NCBI GenBank assembly: GCA_000727475.1
Contig: KL647315.1
Coordinates: forward strand, 1,328,826-1,392,825
Origin: Sarcocystis neurona
Lineage: Eukaryota > Apicomplexa > Conoidasida > Eucoccidiorida > Sarcocystidae
DNA: 64,000 bases
Direction: 5' to 3'
A model generated the notes under the pieces. It was given only the letters and a program-made list of their open reading frames with translations. It was not told the origin of the DNA and did not search any database. The translations under genes and the position numbers were made by a program. Below are positions 31,340-43,700 of the stretch, piece after piece (position 1 is the stretch's first letter; the number at the start of each line of letters is the position of its first letter).

Positions 31340-31640
31340 TTTTCTCTTCCAGTAGATAGCTCTGCGAAAATACTCACACATAATCATACGTACTTGTGGG
31401 TAGATTCGCATGATATATATGTTCACGCGTGTCTCACTTTCAGTAGGTAGGTCTGCCACACATATATATACGACGTGTGCCTTTTTTTTCAATAGATAGA
31501 TATGCGAAAATACTGACATGTCATTACACACATACATTTGTGGGTAAATCCGTGTCTCCCTCCATATCCCGTGTCTCTCCCTTAATGGACAGCTCTACGC
31601 AAACACGTGCATATAATCGTACGCAGATGAGTAAATCCGC
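31340..31640. repeat. Degenerate tandem repeat, units about 90-140 bases
   Basis: The phrase TAGATAG(C/A)T(C/A)TGCGAAAATACT followed by ACATAATCATACGTACTTGTGGGTA-type sequence appears at about 31352 and 31492. Shorter or diverged forms are at about 31443 (GTAGGTAGGTCTGCCACACA) and 31586 (GGACAGCTCTACGCAAACAC). Confidence 0.6.
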
Positions 31641-33832
31641 GGATTTGTGCACGTGCTTTGGCGTATCCGTGCGCTTGGGTTAATTTTACGTTCTGTTACA
31701 CGTGACAAATAGTGTGGGGTGATTTCCGTGTGCGACTTCAAGCTTTCGCTTTTTCTACGAGGGACAGGCGCCAACAGGAGCTCCTCCGTGACACGTCAGT
31801 ATTGTTACTACAACCCCAGTGAAGGCGGGTGGGTCTTTTCGTCAACTGACACGCACGTTTATCATTTCCGTCCACTCTACCGTGTTCCTTTCGTCTTTCG
31901 GAAGTTCCGAACAGCGTCGTCCTCGTCGCGCGGTGAAACTCCACCGCGGCCGTGCCGCTACGCGTGCAGTAGATCGCAACTTTCAAGTGTTTGTGTAGGC
32001 GCATACTTCTTTGAAGATTTAAATCTCTTTAGACACCTAGACATACATTTAAACAGATACACGCAAAAACTTGCACTCACGTATTTACATATATTTATAT
32101 ATATGCGCTTAAGTGTATGCTTACATGCGTACATTGACGTATGTGTCACGGCGTAAGTAGTACGTGTGAGCATCTTTACGCCTCGTACTAACAACCTGGA
32201 CGTAGAACAACCTGCCGAGGCACTTACAAGTCGATCTACTCCTACACATATGTATATATATACACGTATAACTCTACGTGTCCACCATAGTACGGTGAAG
32301 GCTCGATATATTTACAGGTAACGAAAGCCGCGCGGAAAGGTGAATAAGGCCTTTACCGACACAACTCCATATATATGTGCATCCATACAGATGAAGTGCA
32401 GGTGCACATGTACTACATTGCCATGTTCATATAGGATACTTCTGTATGTGCTCACATACGTATGTGTAGCCTGCTGGCAACGTAAAAAGCGTCGGCCGCT
32501 GGTCATTTCTCATGCACCTGGCAACGAACAAATATACATATATACTACACATATGTGTATGAAAATACCCACTAATGCGATTACGTGTGATACACGTGTA
32601 CGCTTGTGTACACATAGGAAGACTACTGCCGCATGGCAGCAGATATACACGGGAAGACGACCAGCGGCTAAAAAAGCTGCTGTTTTTTCCTCGGTTACTC
32701 GTACAATCGTTGTGACGCGGACTCCAGGCAGGAGAAATTTTCTGCAAAGAGAATACGTTTACGTTACCTTGACAGCGTGTCATTCCAAAATTACGGAAAT
32801 ACTAACTCGTGGGGTGACAGAGGTCTGCCTACAAAAAAAGAGCAGTTCCACTCTTCTCCTTCCCCGTCATCTACATAGGTAGAGGAAACTCAGAGTAACA
32901 AACTCTCCGCGTACCATCCTTCAGATATACATATATATAGATACATATTTATCCACACCCGACGCAACTATGTTAGCAGCCGCGGATCTCTCCTGTTGGA
33001 CCTCTGTACTCCAGCACATCACATATATATATATATATATATGTGTACACACATACTTCTTCCAGACTAACATACACATACATACGTATCTATCTACGGA
33101 GTCTTGTGGAAGTGTCTCATGCTACTATTCTCCTTCTCTTTCTCTCCCTCTCTACGTGCAGAAATAGACGTCGGATACTAATGACGCACGTACGACAAGA
33201 AGGTGAAATATATGCCAGAGACAGAGAGAGACCAAAACACGTACGCCTCCACCGGATTTCTTTTCTTCTCTCTCACTTTCTCTTCGGCTCCGTCTCTCTC
33301 CGTCATTTGTTCCACGCTGTTGGTGTTCCAATCGCCGGTCCAACGGCCAAAAAGTTGACATTCGTACCACGTACGCAAGATACGTATCCACGTTAGCTAC
33401 AAAAAGTATCATATCCTTGGGTGACACAGACGCATGTCCGTCTCTTCGTCATTTTTGACAGCCAGTCCCAACTCTTCTTCGTTCCTGTCTTACACCACCA
33501 GGTAGGGTCATCTACTTTTTTTTGCCACGTCCACACATAAGACACACATATCCACACACACGCACGCACACATCTACGTGTCTATGGATAACGACTTGTC
33601 TCTCTGTCTCTTTGTCATATTTCCATCTTTGTCTCCCTTTCTCTGTACACATATGTTTGTACGCGTAAAGGTGGTGATCTCGCTTGTTTTGCTGCTGGTT
33701 TGGTGCGTTTTGTAGCCGTAGTGGAACGGAGAGTCGCTGCGTGTGTTACCCCTCGTGAGGTGTGTCTGCTATCTCCGTGAGACTTCAAAGAAATCCACCT
33801 TCTACGGGTGGGTGGAGACTGCCTGTGGTCGG

Positions 33833-34765
33833 CTACCATCTCTGCGTCGTCGCCTCTACCCACTGCTTGACCGCATCGCAGACAATCGCAGGAAGCATCT
33901 GCATGTCTTGAACGACTGCGTAAAAAGGAAAGGGAAAGTCATGGAGATACGGAACGACCTTCAGGCCCGTTTTCTCCTGCAGCACCTGTTTCATACTGTA
34001 GATGCTGCTGGCGTGGCTCTGCGCCAGCCCCCTGCCGCTGCTGCTGCTGCTGCTGCCAGAAAAGGCGTCAGCTGCGGGTCGGTCTGCAGCAGCCGGTGCG
34101 CCAGCAGCCGCAGCAGTCACGCGTCCTGTCGGGAAGAAAAACGAGGAGGAGGAACCGGCAGCAGCAGCAGGACTCGTGGCGCCACCAGTACCGGGAAAGA
34201 TCTGCCACGGTTGCGCCGCAGCGGCAGCCACAGCAGGAGGAGCACGAGCAGCACCAGCAGCAGAGGCAGGGATACGAGAAACAAGATCTTCTCCTTTCTC
34301 TCCTTTTCCTCTTCCGTCTTCCGAAGAAGCACCAGGATTGTCGATAATGAGCAGCAGCGGAACGAAGCCTCTGGCCAGCGCTCTCTGAACCCACGTGCGC
34401 GTATGCTCTCTGTTGAAACGCCCATCGCTTAGCAACAGTATGAGACTCGTTACTGCAGCAGCACTGCGTCCTCCTCCTCCTCCTGCTGCTGCTCCTCCTG
34501 CTGCTGTTGTTGCTGCTGTTGTTGTTGTTGCTGCTGTCGCTGCTGTTGCTGCTGCGCTGCTGCTGCCGTATTGCTCCTCATCAAGCAGGCGGAGCGCGAG
34601 CTGCAGCACGTCGGCAATCGCGTAGTCATGGCTGCGCGGTGCCTCCTCTTCAAAAGTGAAGTACTTCGTCAACCTCGACCCTTCCGCTGCTCCCACTTCA
34701 TTTGTCAACGGGACGACGACTTCTGCTGCTTCGCCGCCGAAGCCGCAGACGCCCACTTCTCCCAC
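33833..34765 (-). CDS. MDN1: Midasin last exon: second half of the MIDAS/VWA domain
   Basis: The acceptor CACGCAG is followed by VGEVGVCGFGGEAAEVVVPL (family VGQIAVCSFGE), a Gly/Ala/Thr-rich insertion, SLILLLSDGRFNREH (the Asp of LSDGR is the distal MIDAS ligand), PLLLIIDNPG, a second insertion of about 110 residues rich in Ala/Ser/Gly, then IYSMKQVLQEKTG, LHDFPFPFYAVVQDMQMLPA and AVKQWVE. It ends EATTQRW. The order matches the midasin C terminus (form ILDIKxPxF...YMEEFPFPYYIILRDVxALPETLxDALRQWFE). Two low-complexity insertions within the domain are unusual. Confidence 0.95.
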   Translation of the reverse strand: MGEVGVCGFGGEAAEVVVPLTNEVGAAEGSRLTKYFTFEEEAPRSHDYAIADVLQLALRLLDEEQYGSSSAAATAATAATTTTAATTAAGGAAAGGGGGRSAAAVTSLILLLSDGRFNREHTRTWVQRALARGFVPLLLIIDNPGASSEDGRGKGEKGEDLVSRIPASAAGAARAPPAVAAAAAQPWQIFPGTGGATSPAAAAGSSSSFFFPTGRVTAAAAGAPAAADRPAADAFSGSSSSSSGRGLAQSHASSIYSMKQVLQEKTGLKVVPYLHDFPFPFYAVVQDMQMLPAIVCDAVKQWVEATTQRW

Positions 34766-37700
34766 CTGCGTGGCCGCGTGGAAGCCCCACCACCAACACA
34801 GCAGAAACAGCAGCAGCAACAGCAGCACCGACGAGGTGGACGGCAGCAGCGGCAGAAACAACGGGAGAGCAGCAGCAAAAAAGTACATAGACGCCGCAGG
34901 CGAGGGGCAAAGAGACTCGCTCCACCAGTGCCAAAGTGACGAGGAAGAGCAACGCCGGAAAATAAGACGCAGCGGCAGCACCATCGGCGAGAGGAAAAGC
35001 AGCAGCAACTCGGACAAAACAGACCCCCACGCGCACACGTGTGTATAACGCCGAAGGCGGACGAAAATAGCAGCAGATACGAACTTTCACAGAGAAGAAC
35101 AATACAGAAACATATATATAAATATACACACACATAGATATGGATTATATAGATATATATGTCTACATGTGTATATGTACACAGACCGACAGACACCTAC
35201 ACACAAACACGGACACAGACACACACGCAGAATGCTACACATATCTACATATGTATATTTACGCACATACATACATATACACAGACACACAGAAGAACCA
35301 TATATACGAATATATATACATATATATACATATATATATATATGCCCACACTGATGGATCTATACACATAAACCCATGTACGTGAAGGTGTGCGTATTCC
35401 TCCACATATACACATATGTGTGTACACATGTATATATACACAGAGACATACATACAACACGCACACAGACACAGACAGAGAACACTACATATATACATAT
35501 AAGGACACAGAGGAGTACCATGTATATACGTGCGCACACAGACGGATATATATACATATATATATATCTGTATGTGTACATACACAGACACAGACACAGA
35601 CATACAGACACAAACACAGGAAGACACAGACACACACACGTACACACACAGAATATCATACATATACATATAGAGACGAAAAGAACCATATATACGTATG
35701 TGTCTGAGCACACATACGTGGATATATACATATATGTGTGTCTATACGTGTCTACACAGACACGGACACAAAAACACAGAGACACAGAAATACACCCATA
35801 CACACACAGAACATTACAGATATCTACACATGCGTACGTATATACATGCACATATATATATACACACAGAAACACACAACATATATATATATATATATGC
35901 GTATGTGTGCATAGGGGCACAGAAGATGACTAGGTGAGTTGAGTATGGCTTGTATACATTTTACTGGCAGATGTTCGTTGATGGCGCCACAGTATGGAGA
36001 GAAGTTGGGAAGACAGGAGGGAGCAACACGGGAGCGCATGCAGCACCTGGCACCTATATATATATATATATATGGCAGATACAGAGACAGGAGCCTGCCC
36101 CGTTGTGGAGCTCCTTCTTCGATTTTTGAGTCCACGTAAAATTTAGGTACAGAGACAGACGTGTGTACGTGCTAGGGAGACAGAGACGCCAGCGACGTGC
36201 GGCACTGCACGTCTCCTGCCTCTGTTGCTGCTGCTGCTACTTTGGCTCTTGCTGCTTGTTCTCTTCTCTCCCGTTGCTGCTGCTGTGCGTCTTCGCTGCT
36301 GTCGCTGCTGTTGCAGCTCTCCCCGCGCGCCTCTGCTGCTCTTTTTGCTGCCGCTGTCCGACCGGCTGCTATCACAGAACTTCCCACACTGCTGCTGCTT
36401 CTTCACCACCTTCGACAACCGTCCTGCTGCTGCTTCTCTGCTGCTGGTCCTCTGCTGCTGCTTTCGCTTCTACACATCTACTGGTCCCCCCGGGGGGGCG
36501 GGTTTCCCGCTGCTGCTGCTGCTGGACATTTCCTGTCTCTGCTTTTGCTGTCGTTCCTGCTCTTGCTGTTTCTGTTGCGGAGGTGCCGTTGCTGCTGCTC
36601 CTCCTCTTGTGCCTCCCCCTGCTTGCTTTCTCCCTTCTTCTCCCCCTCCCTCCTTTTCGTCTCCCCTCTGCGTCCCCCCCCTCCTCCCGCCTCCTCTTCT
36701 CCACCAGTTTCTCTATGCGCACTGCGGGGCTTTCTTACTTGCAAAAGGTTGAACGCATGGCACAGGATCGACAACGCTTCCAGCGTCCGGCCCCCCACGC
36801 AGGCCTCTCTCATGCTGCGCGAATTATCAACGCCGACAATGACCCGGTAGCAGCGCTTTGCTTTCTTTCGCCTTCTCATCCAAATTTTATCCGCCTGGTA
36901 GTCGCTTGCCACGAAGCTCAACACCTTCCGCATGTGCAGCTTGCTCCCTGCAGCAAAAAGCAACCCGCACCTCTCCACGAGCAGCTCCAAGGAGCTCACT
37001 ACACACTGATACACATACACACACATATGTACTTTCACTACAAGTTTGTACGTATATCGATCTGTATACGGTGCCTCCACTTCTTTGACTCCCCGTCCAC
37101 ACCTGCCAGGCTCCACAGTAGCCACACAAAAGACGGAGACACAAACAGATTTAGCGACGCAGACCTGCGCCGACTTCTTCTTCTTATTCGTGTTCTACTT
37201 TCTCTTCCTCTTCGTGTAGCTATAAGAATTGTAAGCATTTCCACACGGTGGCCAACCTTGGCGGTTCCACACGAGCAGGAGATGGCGTCTTCCCCGGCCC
37301 ACGACTACCACTTCGCTTTCACGAAAAAGTGCGCCGAAGAAACGCAGCAGGAGAGCGACAGACAGACACATGGATGCATGCAGGGAAGGCGCGGAAGAGG
37401 GGAAGGCGCAGGCAAAAGGGGCCCTGAGCCACTTCTCTGCCACGTACGTCACTCTTCTCGGAGTTCGCGGGCGCACACAAACGCATTTGCTGTTCTACGC
37501 GTTCCCCGCCGCATGCCCTGCATGCCCTTTGTGTGTGTGTCTCTCTCTCTTCACAGGCGTGGCCTGCAGCACGCGCTTGCCATTTGCTTCGAAAGATTCC
37601 CCGCCGCATGCACTCTCGGGACTTTTCCCCAAACGCGTCTCTCTGAATGAATATACACGCGTAAGTGCATGCGCATATAAACACATGTGCGTCTGCCTCT

Positions 37701-40700
37701 ACCGGGGCACATACTTCCTTTCCCTTCTGGACGTCCCCTGCTGCATGCGCTGCCTCGCCACTGCTCTCTCTTTCGTCGTCTACGCAGCAACACACACGAC
37801 CGCATACGACAGCGGACCACGAATTTCTTCTTTTCTGCTGCTGCTGCGGCAGGCGCGTTTCATCTCCTGCGAAGCCGCAGCCTTCCCCTTCCTCCTTCCC
37901 CCGCCGTGGGTGCGACTACGACCCAACTTCTTCTTCGTGTGCTGTGCAGCAGCACAGCAGCAACTCCGGTCGCACTTCCCTCCCTTCAGATGTCTCAGAA
38001 ACTCGCTCTTCTCAACACCCCACCCGACGCGGTCTACTCTTCCCCTCCTCCGTCCGCGTCTCCGTCTCCACTAGAAGGGACGTGACGGCCTGCTGCGTCC
38101 CTCGTCGCGCTCTCCTCTCCGTCGTTCTGCGCGTGCTGCAGCTCTGCTGATGGAGCGACTCTTCTTCTCTCTGTCTCGCTGTCTCTCTCGCCCCTCCTGT
38201 GCTGCCGCTGGAAGGATGACAGAGAGGCCCGCGCAGCAGCAGGGGAAGAATCGAAACGCAGCCACCACGTGGGCGGGCTACGCCACGGGTGGCAAAGCGA
38301 GGGGAAAAGACAGAAAAACAGTAAAGCACTCCGGAAGACGAAAATGCATGCGCACCCGGGCGTGAGAGAGTCGCACGGAAATAGGACGAAAACAGAAGAG
38401 AAGCAAACAGACGTCCGAGGACGGCGCACAGGCGTTGGGCAAGAGCCATGCCCACCACATGTGCCTGCTGTAGCGCACAAACATTTATATGTAAATATAT
38501 TCATCAGTGTGGGTGTGTATATTACTCGTGTCCTCTCCTTATCTACCTACTCAAACCCGTACGCTTTCCTCAACCACAAACAAACACATAACTCGGGGCC
38601 TCACCAATAGAGCTTTTCCTCTCTGTTTCTGCCCATACACATATATATGCATGTGACGTCCAATTCAAGCCCCACGTATATCCACCGCTATTTCTCCCTT
38701 TCTCTTCCCGTCTCTTCTTCTCCCCCTGTCTCTCCTCTCGCCCCGTCTCTTCTTCTCTTCCCGTCTCTTCTTCTCTTCCTGTCTCTTCTTGGCTCCTTGT
38801 CCTTTCTTGTCTCCGTGTCTCTTCTTCTTCTCTTCCTGTCTCCCCTTCTCCCCCCGTCCCTTCTTGTCTCCCCGTCTCTTCTTCTCTCCTCCTGTCTCTT
38901 CTTGTCTCCCTGCCTCTCCTTGTCTCCTTCTCCCTCTCTCTGTCTCTCTTCCCATATATACATGTCTGAACAAGTCGAGGCACATGTCCAAGTCGAGGGA
39001 CACGCCCAAGTCGAGGGACACGCCCAAGTCGAGGGACACGCCCAAGTCGAGGGACACGTCCACCTGTGGCCGTTTCTCCTTTTCCGTTTCAATCTGTCTC
39101 TCTCTGTCTTTCCGTCTGTCTCTCTATGTCTCTCTCCTTTCACACACATACACATATATATTGAGACGCGCGCATGTAGAGATATCGTCACACACAGAGC
39201 CACCTCGAGGTATTGTCGCATCTCTCTTTCGGTGTCTCCTTCTCTGTGTTTTTCTTTTTATACCCGATCGGTAGCCGCTGTCCCATGCTCCCGCCTTCGT
39301 CGGCTCCAGCGCAATACGCAGAGACTCGCAGAGAGCAGCTGAGACGCCTGCCGTTGCTGCTTTATAAAATTGCCACACCCCTGCAGCAGCAGCAGCCACA
39401 GCAGCAGCAGCACGTCACGAGGAGGTTAACACACATAAACACACAAATACTCACACATGCATATTTGTTCCCTACACGTCTCCCATGAAATACACACGCG
39501 CAACGCGTCGTATACATATAGATATATACATATGGATAGATAGATGCGTAATAATGCGTGCAAGATTGTGTGGGTCAACACATACAGACATATCCCCACA
39601 CACACACACATACATACATTTATTTGCCCGCATACGTCTCCCAAGTAACAGACACGTGCAAGGCGTCCTACTGACACATACAAACATATATATATATAGG
39701 CACGCATGCGACGGGCAACATATAGGTGCATATCCACAGAAACCTGTTCGGTCCCGATATACCTAGCAGCAAATACACACATGCAAGGCGTCATAACTAC
39801 ACATACAAACATATACATCCATATACATATATATGTGTGTAGGTCAACAGACATACACACATACAGATATCCGAAGAGATGTACTGGTTTGCAGTAGTAA
39901 GTACGTGTACGAAGTAACGGATAAGCGGACGACATTACTACCTTGCACATGCAAATATATACATGCATGTTTTCATATTCGTGTCTCCCTGTCTTTCTGT
40001 CGTCTTCCCTTTCGTCTGCTGTCTCTGTCTTTCTCTTTGTGGAAATCGTAGATCTGTGCGTAGAGTCTTCCGTTACATCTGTGTAACAGCAAAACACGTC
40101 CGCGTGCACTAATATCAACAAAGTTCGACCACCCGACAAAGCAAACTTCCTCTATTCATGAATAGATACACTTATAGACATTCACACATGTAGATATACA
40201 AGCGTCGTTGGCACTTCTATATGGACACACATATACACACATATATACAAAAGTGTAAACGCACACATATGTATATACATATATATATAGGAAGATAGAG
40301 AGATTCATTTGTGTACGTACGACGGTATAGAACTCGACAGATACGCAGGAAGAGGAATATACACATGCGCACAAACACACATACATATATAGAGAGAGGC
40401 ATGTGCATGCGCAGGAGACATACACATATACATACGAATACAGATATATACATATATATGTGTATCTCCATATAAATGTGTACAATACTCTCTAAACAAC
40501 ATGCACACATACACAAACGTACATGTACACAAATATATGCGTCAACGACGGGAACACACCGACAAAACTACACACATACACATGCAGACATATACACAGA
40601 GAAAAGTACTCAGGACGAGATTTCATAGATCCACATATAAATATATATACAGGTGTCGTCAGTAATAAACTATACAAATGCAAATACATACATATATACA

Positions 40701-43700
40701 TATGTATATTTGTCTGTCTCTCTATATATAGAGGAGTGGCACTGGGGGAGAGTGCCGTACTGTGAGCTTCTTCGTCAGAGAGCCGCTGCTGTTGCGGTTG
40801 CAAGGCGATCGATTTTCCACGAGATAAAAGGTGGTCATGATCTCCCGTCTCTGCTGCTTCTTCCTTTTCTTCTTCTTCTTCAGCGGCCGTTTGGGCGTGC
40901 TGCTGCAGGAGCTGCTCCTGGTCTCGCTGCTCGCCCTCGTCTGTAAGGTCCTCCTCCGGTGCTGCGCGGCTTCTCTTTGCTGCTGTCTGTCCTGCTGCAG
41001 TTTCACCTGCATCGGCCATGTCTTCTTCTCCTCTCTTCCTCCCATCAGCGGCACCGCTCCTCGCCTCTTCTTCTCCTCTTTCATCATCTTCTCGCTGCCG
41101 CTGCTTCCGCTGCGAGCGACGCGCGTCTCCTGCCGCGGTGCGCTCCTGTTCTGCTGCTGCAGCAGCGACAGCAGCTTCCTCTCCTGCAGGCGACAAGGCG
41201 ACCACGTGTATACACACGCACACATACACACATGCACACACATATATGTATACTTCGTCGCCCTTCCTCTCTACCTCTCTCTATATGAGTATACCTATCT
41301 GTGCGTGTATCTACCTATCAATCAATCTATCTACATACCTACATCTGCACCTATAGATATATATATATATATGTATGTATATATGTGTCTATCTACGAAT
41401 ACGCGAACATACATATGCACACACGTATATACCGACTGCCCTCACTTCAAGAAAAATAAATACTGCGATGTGCGCATGTGCAGCTTTGGTAGCTGTATTT
41501 CACGCATGCGCGCGCATGCATGTCACTCCTGCTAACCGACCCTCGAGCACGCGTGGATGAAGTTTTTTCTCCCCCACCTCCGCACTTTCACACAACTTCT
41601 TCACAGGAGCACCACCTACGCCGCCTACCTACACGTGTTGACTTGAAGAACTACATATACGTGCGCGGGTGGGCAACGGGAACCTGTCCACACATCGACC
41701 CTATAACCGCAGATACAAATACACATATATGAAGGACAGCTAAAGTAGACATGAACATCCGTCTAAATACATTTAGAGAAGAATTAGACACCAAGGAAAT
41801 ACCTGGACATTGACCTATGAAATCGCACATAGACGCGGCAGCAAAGACGTATGCATGCCGGTCACCACGCACACATATGAAAGATAGCGAGCACATAACC
41901 CTAGCGACCAAAAAAGATCTACACACCTGTATTCACAGGTATCTACAGGGAAGAAATGACACTCCTTTCTGTCCCTTTTGTATACACTCGTGGAAAAAAC
42001 AGCACTTCTCTCTGTGTATACGTAGACGCGCACAGGGAGACATGGACAGGTCCTTGGGTGCAGATAATATGTGTGTTATTATCCTTTGCAAAATGTACGG
42101 AGAAGGATCCACGGGCACGCAGACAGAAGTCTCTCTCTCTCTATATGTATACATATATGTATGTGAGGAGACCGCGGGTCCTAATAGTAGGCACGTGGAA
42201 GAACGGGACAGGTTTACCGGTCTGGAGACACCACCCCGCAGCAAAGACGAGGAGACACCCCCCATCGGATGTACACCCCCCGGCAGCACACGCAGCAGTC
42301 ATCAACGCACCGGATACCGCACCAGGCGCCTGTCGCATGTATTTCACTTGATTTGTGGGGAGCTACATATATACACATACATATAAATATATGTGGATAT
42401 AGGCACACACATAGATATACGTGCATGTATATACGCATATATGTATATATGTAGAGAGAGACAGATACATGCATACACAGAGGAAACGGGAGTGTTCGTG
42501 AGCGACACACACCTTCCAGCAGCACCTACACATGTATTGATATTTCTATTCACACACATATACAGAGAGAGATATCCACGTGCTACCCAAGAGCATATAT
42601 ATATATATATACGTGGAAAGGCCGCGGAGGAAGAAATATGGAGGGAAGGGAAGAGCGCATGGGCAGGCGAGCGGGCCGTCAGACGAACCGTTTTCTGCAG
42701 ACGTCGATGCTTTGTCGCGGTGGCTGCTGCCTGCTGCTCCGTCTGCTGCTGCCGCTGCTGCTCTTGCTTTTGCATGTGCGTCTCTCCCCTCTGCTGCTGT
42801 TGCTTCTTCTTCTTCTTCTACGTTGCGTCCGGCTCGCTCGGTCTGGTGGCTGCTGCCGACTTTCCTGCAGCGGAAAAACGCATGCAGCCCCCACGCCCAG
42901 GACGCATGCAACGCTTGGCGTCTCGTCTCCGCGTCTCTCACCTCCGCCCCCTCGAAACGGAGACATACCAGCCGCTGTCTCCCCCCTCCCCGTCACCGAG
43001 ACACATGCCAATACGCCTCACCCATACATGCGCGCCCTACACATATGTATCAATACAGTAACATACGTCTATATAGAGAGACATAGGCATAGCTATACAG
43101 ATATGTACAGATACGTACCATATACTAGAGAGACATACATGTATCTATATAGATATACACAGATACATATTATACACCCATATATATAATATATACATAT
43201 ATGTGGATACACAAACATATATCTATATGTACACATGTAGGGATTTATGTATAGATATATACCGGTGCATATACTACACCCAAGTGTGTACATATATCTA
43301 TACAAACATATATTTATATGTGAAGATACACAGACTTCTATGAACATACATACATACTCACGCACATATATATACACACATGCACAGAGAGACAACACCG
43401 AGAGGAGTATACCGCAGGGAGGAAGAAGGAGAGAAGGGAGAAACGAGGAAATACTCAAAAAGACAAAGACAGACATACACGAGAGACGTACAGATATATA
43501 TACGGATTTCCATACAGATATATACACATATATATGTGTGCATGCAGAGAGACAACACGGAGAAGCGGACGAAGAAGAAAAACAGACATATTCATCACCT
43601 ACAAACATGCACATATATCGAGGCCGAGGAAGGCAAACCGAAAGCGAGACAGAGTTGCTTTTGCTGCTCTTCCAAACAAACACGGCTGCGGTCCGTCTGA

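Larger units (their letters stand above)
25065..33832. other. Intergenic region between midasin and IFT139
   Basis: An 8.8-kb region between the midasin stop and the IFT139 start, so it must hold the midasin 3' end and the IFT139 promoter. It is poor in CAG, GCATGC and GAGACG and rich in ACGTGTA, TACACG and short AT words. I see no confident gene. Weak coding-like minus-strand stretches are at 26815-26905, 27240-27510 and 30870-31205, and a plus-strand stretch is at 28292-28618; each is listed separately. No tRNA or rRNA was recognised. Confidence 0.6.

Noticed and set aside
36163..37650. 495-codon plus-strand open frame
   Set aside because: It overlaps the midasin MIDAS exon on the other strand and CTG/pyrimidine-rich intron; Cys/Leu/Ser-rich with no domain.
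38973..39062. CRISPR-like array of short repeats
   Set aside because: Repeats are directly adjacent without spacers, in an intron of a eukaryotic gene.
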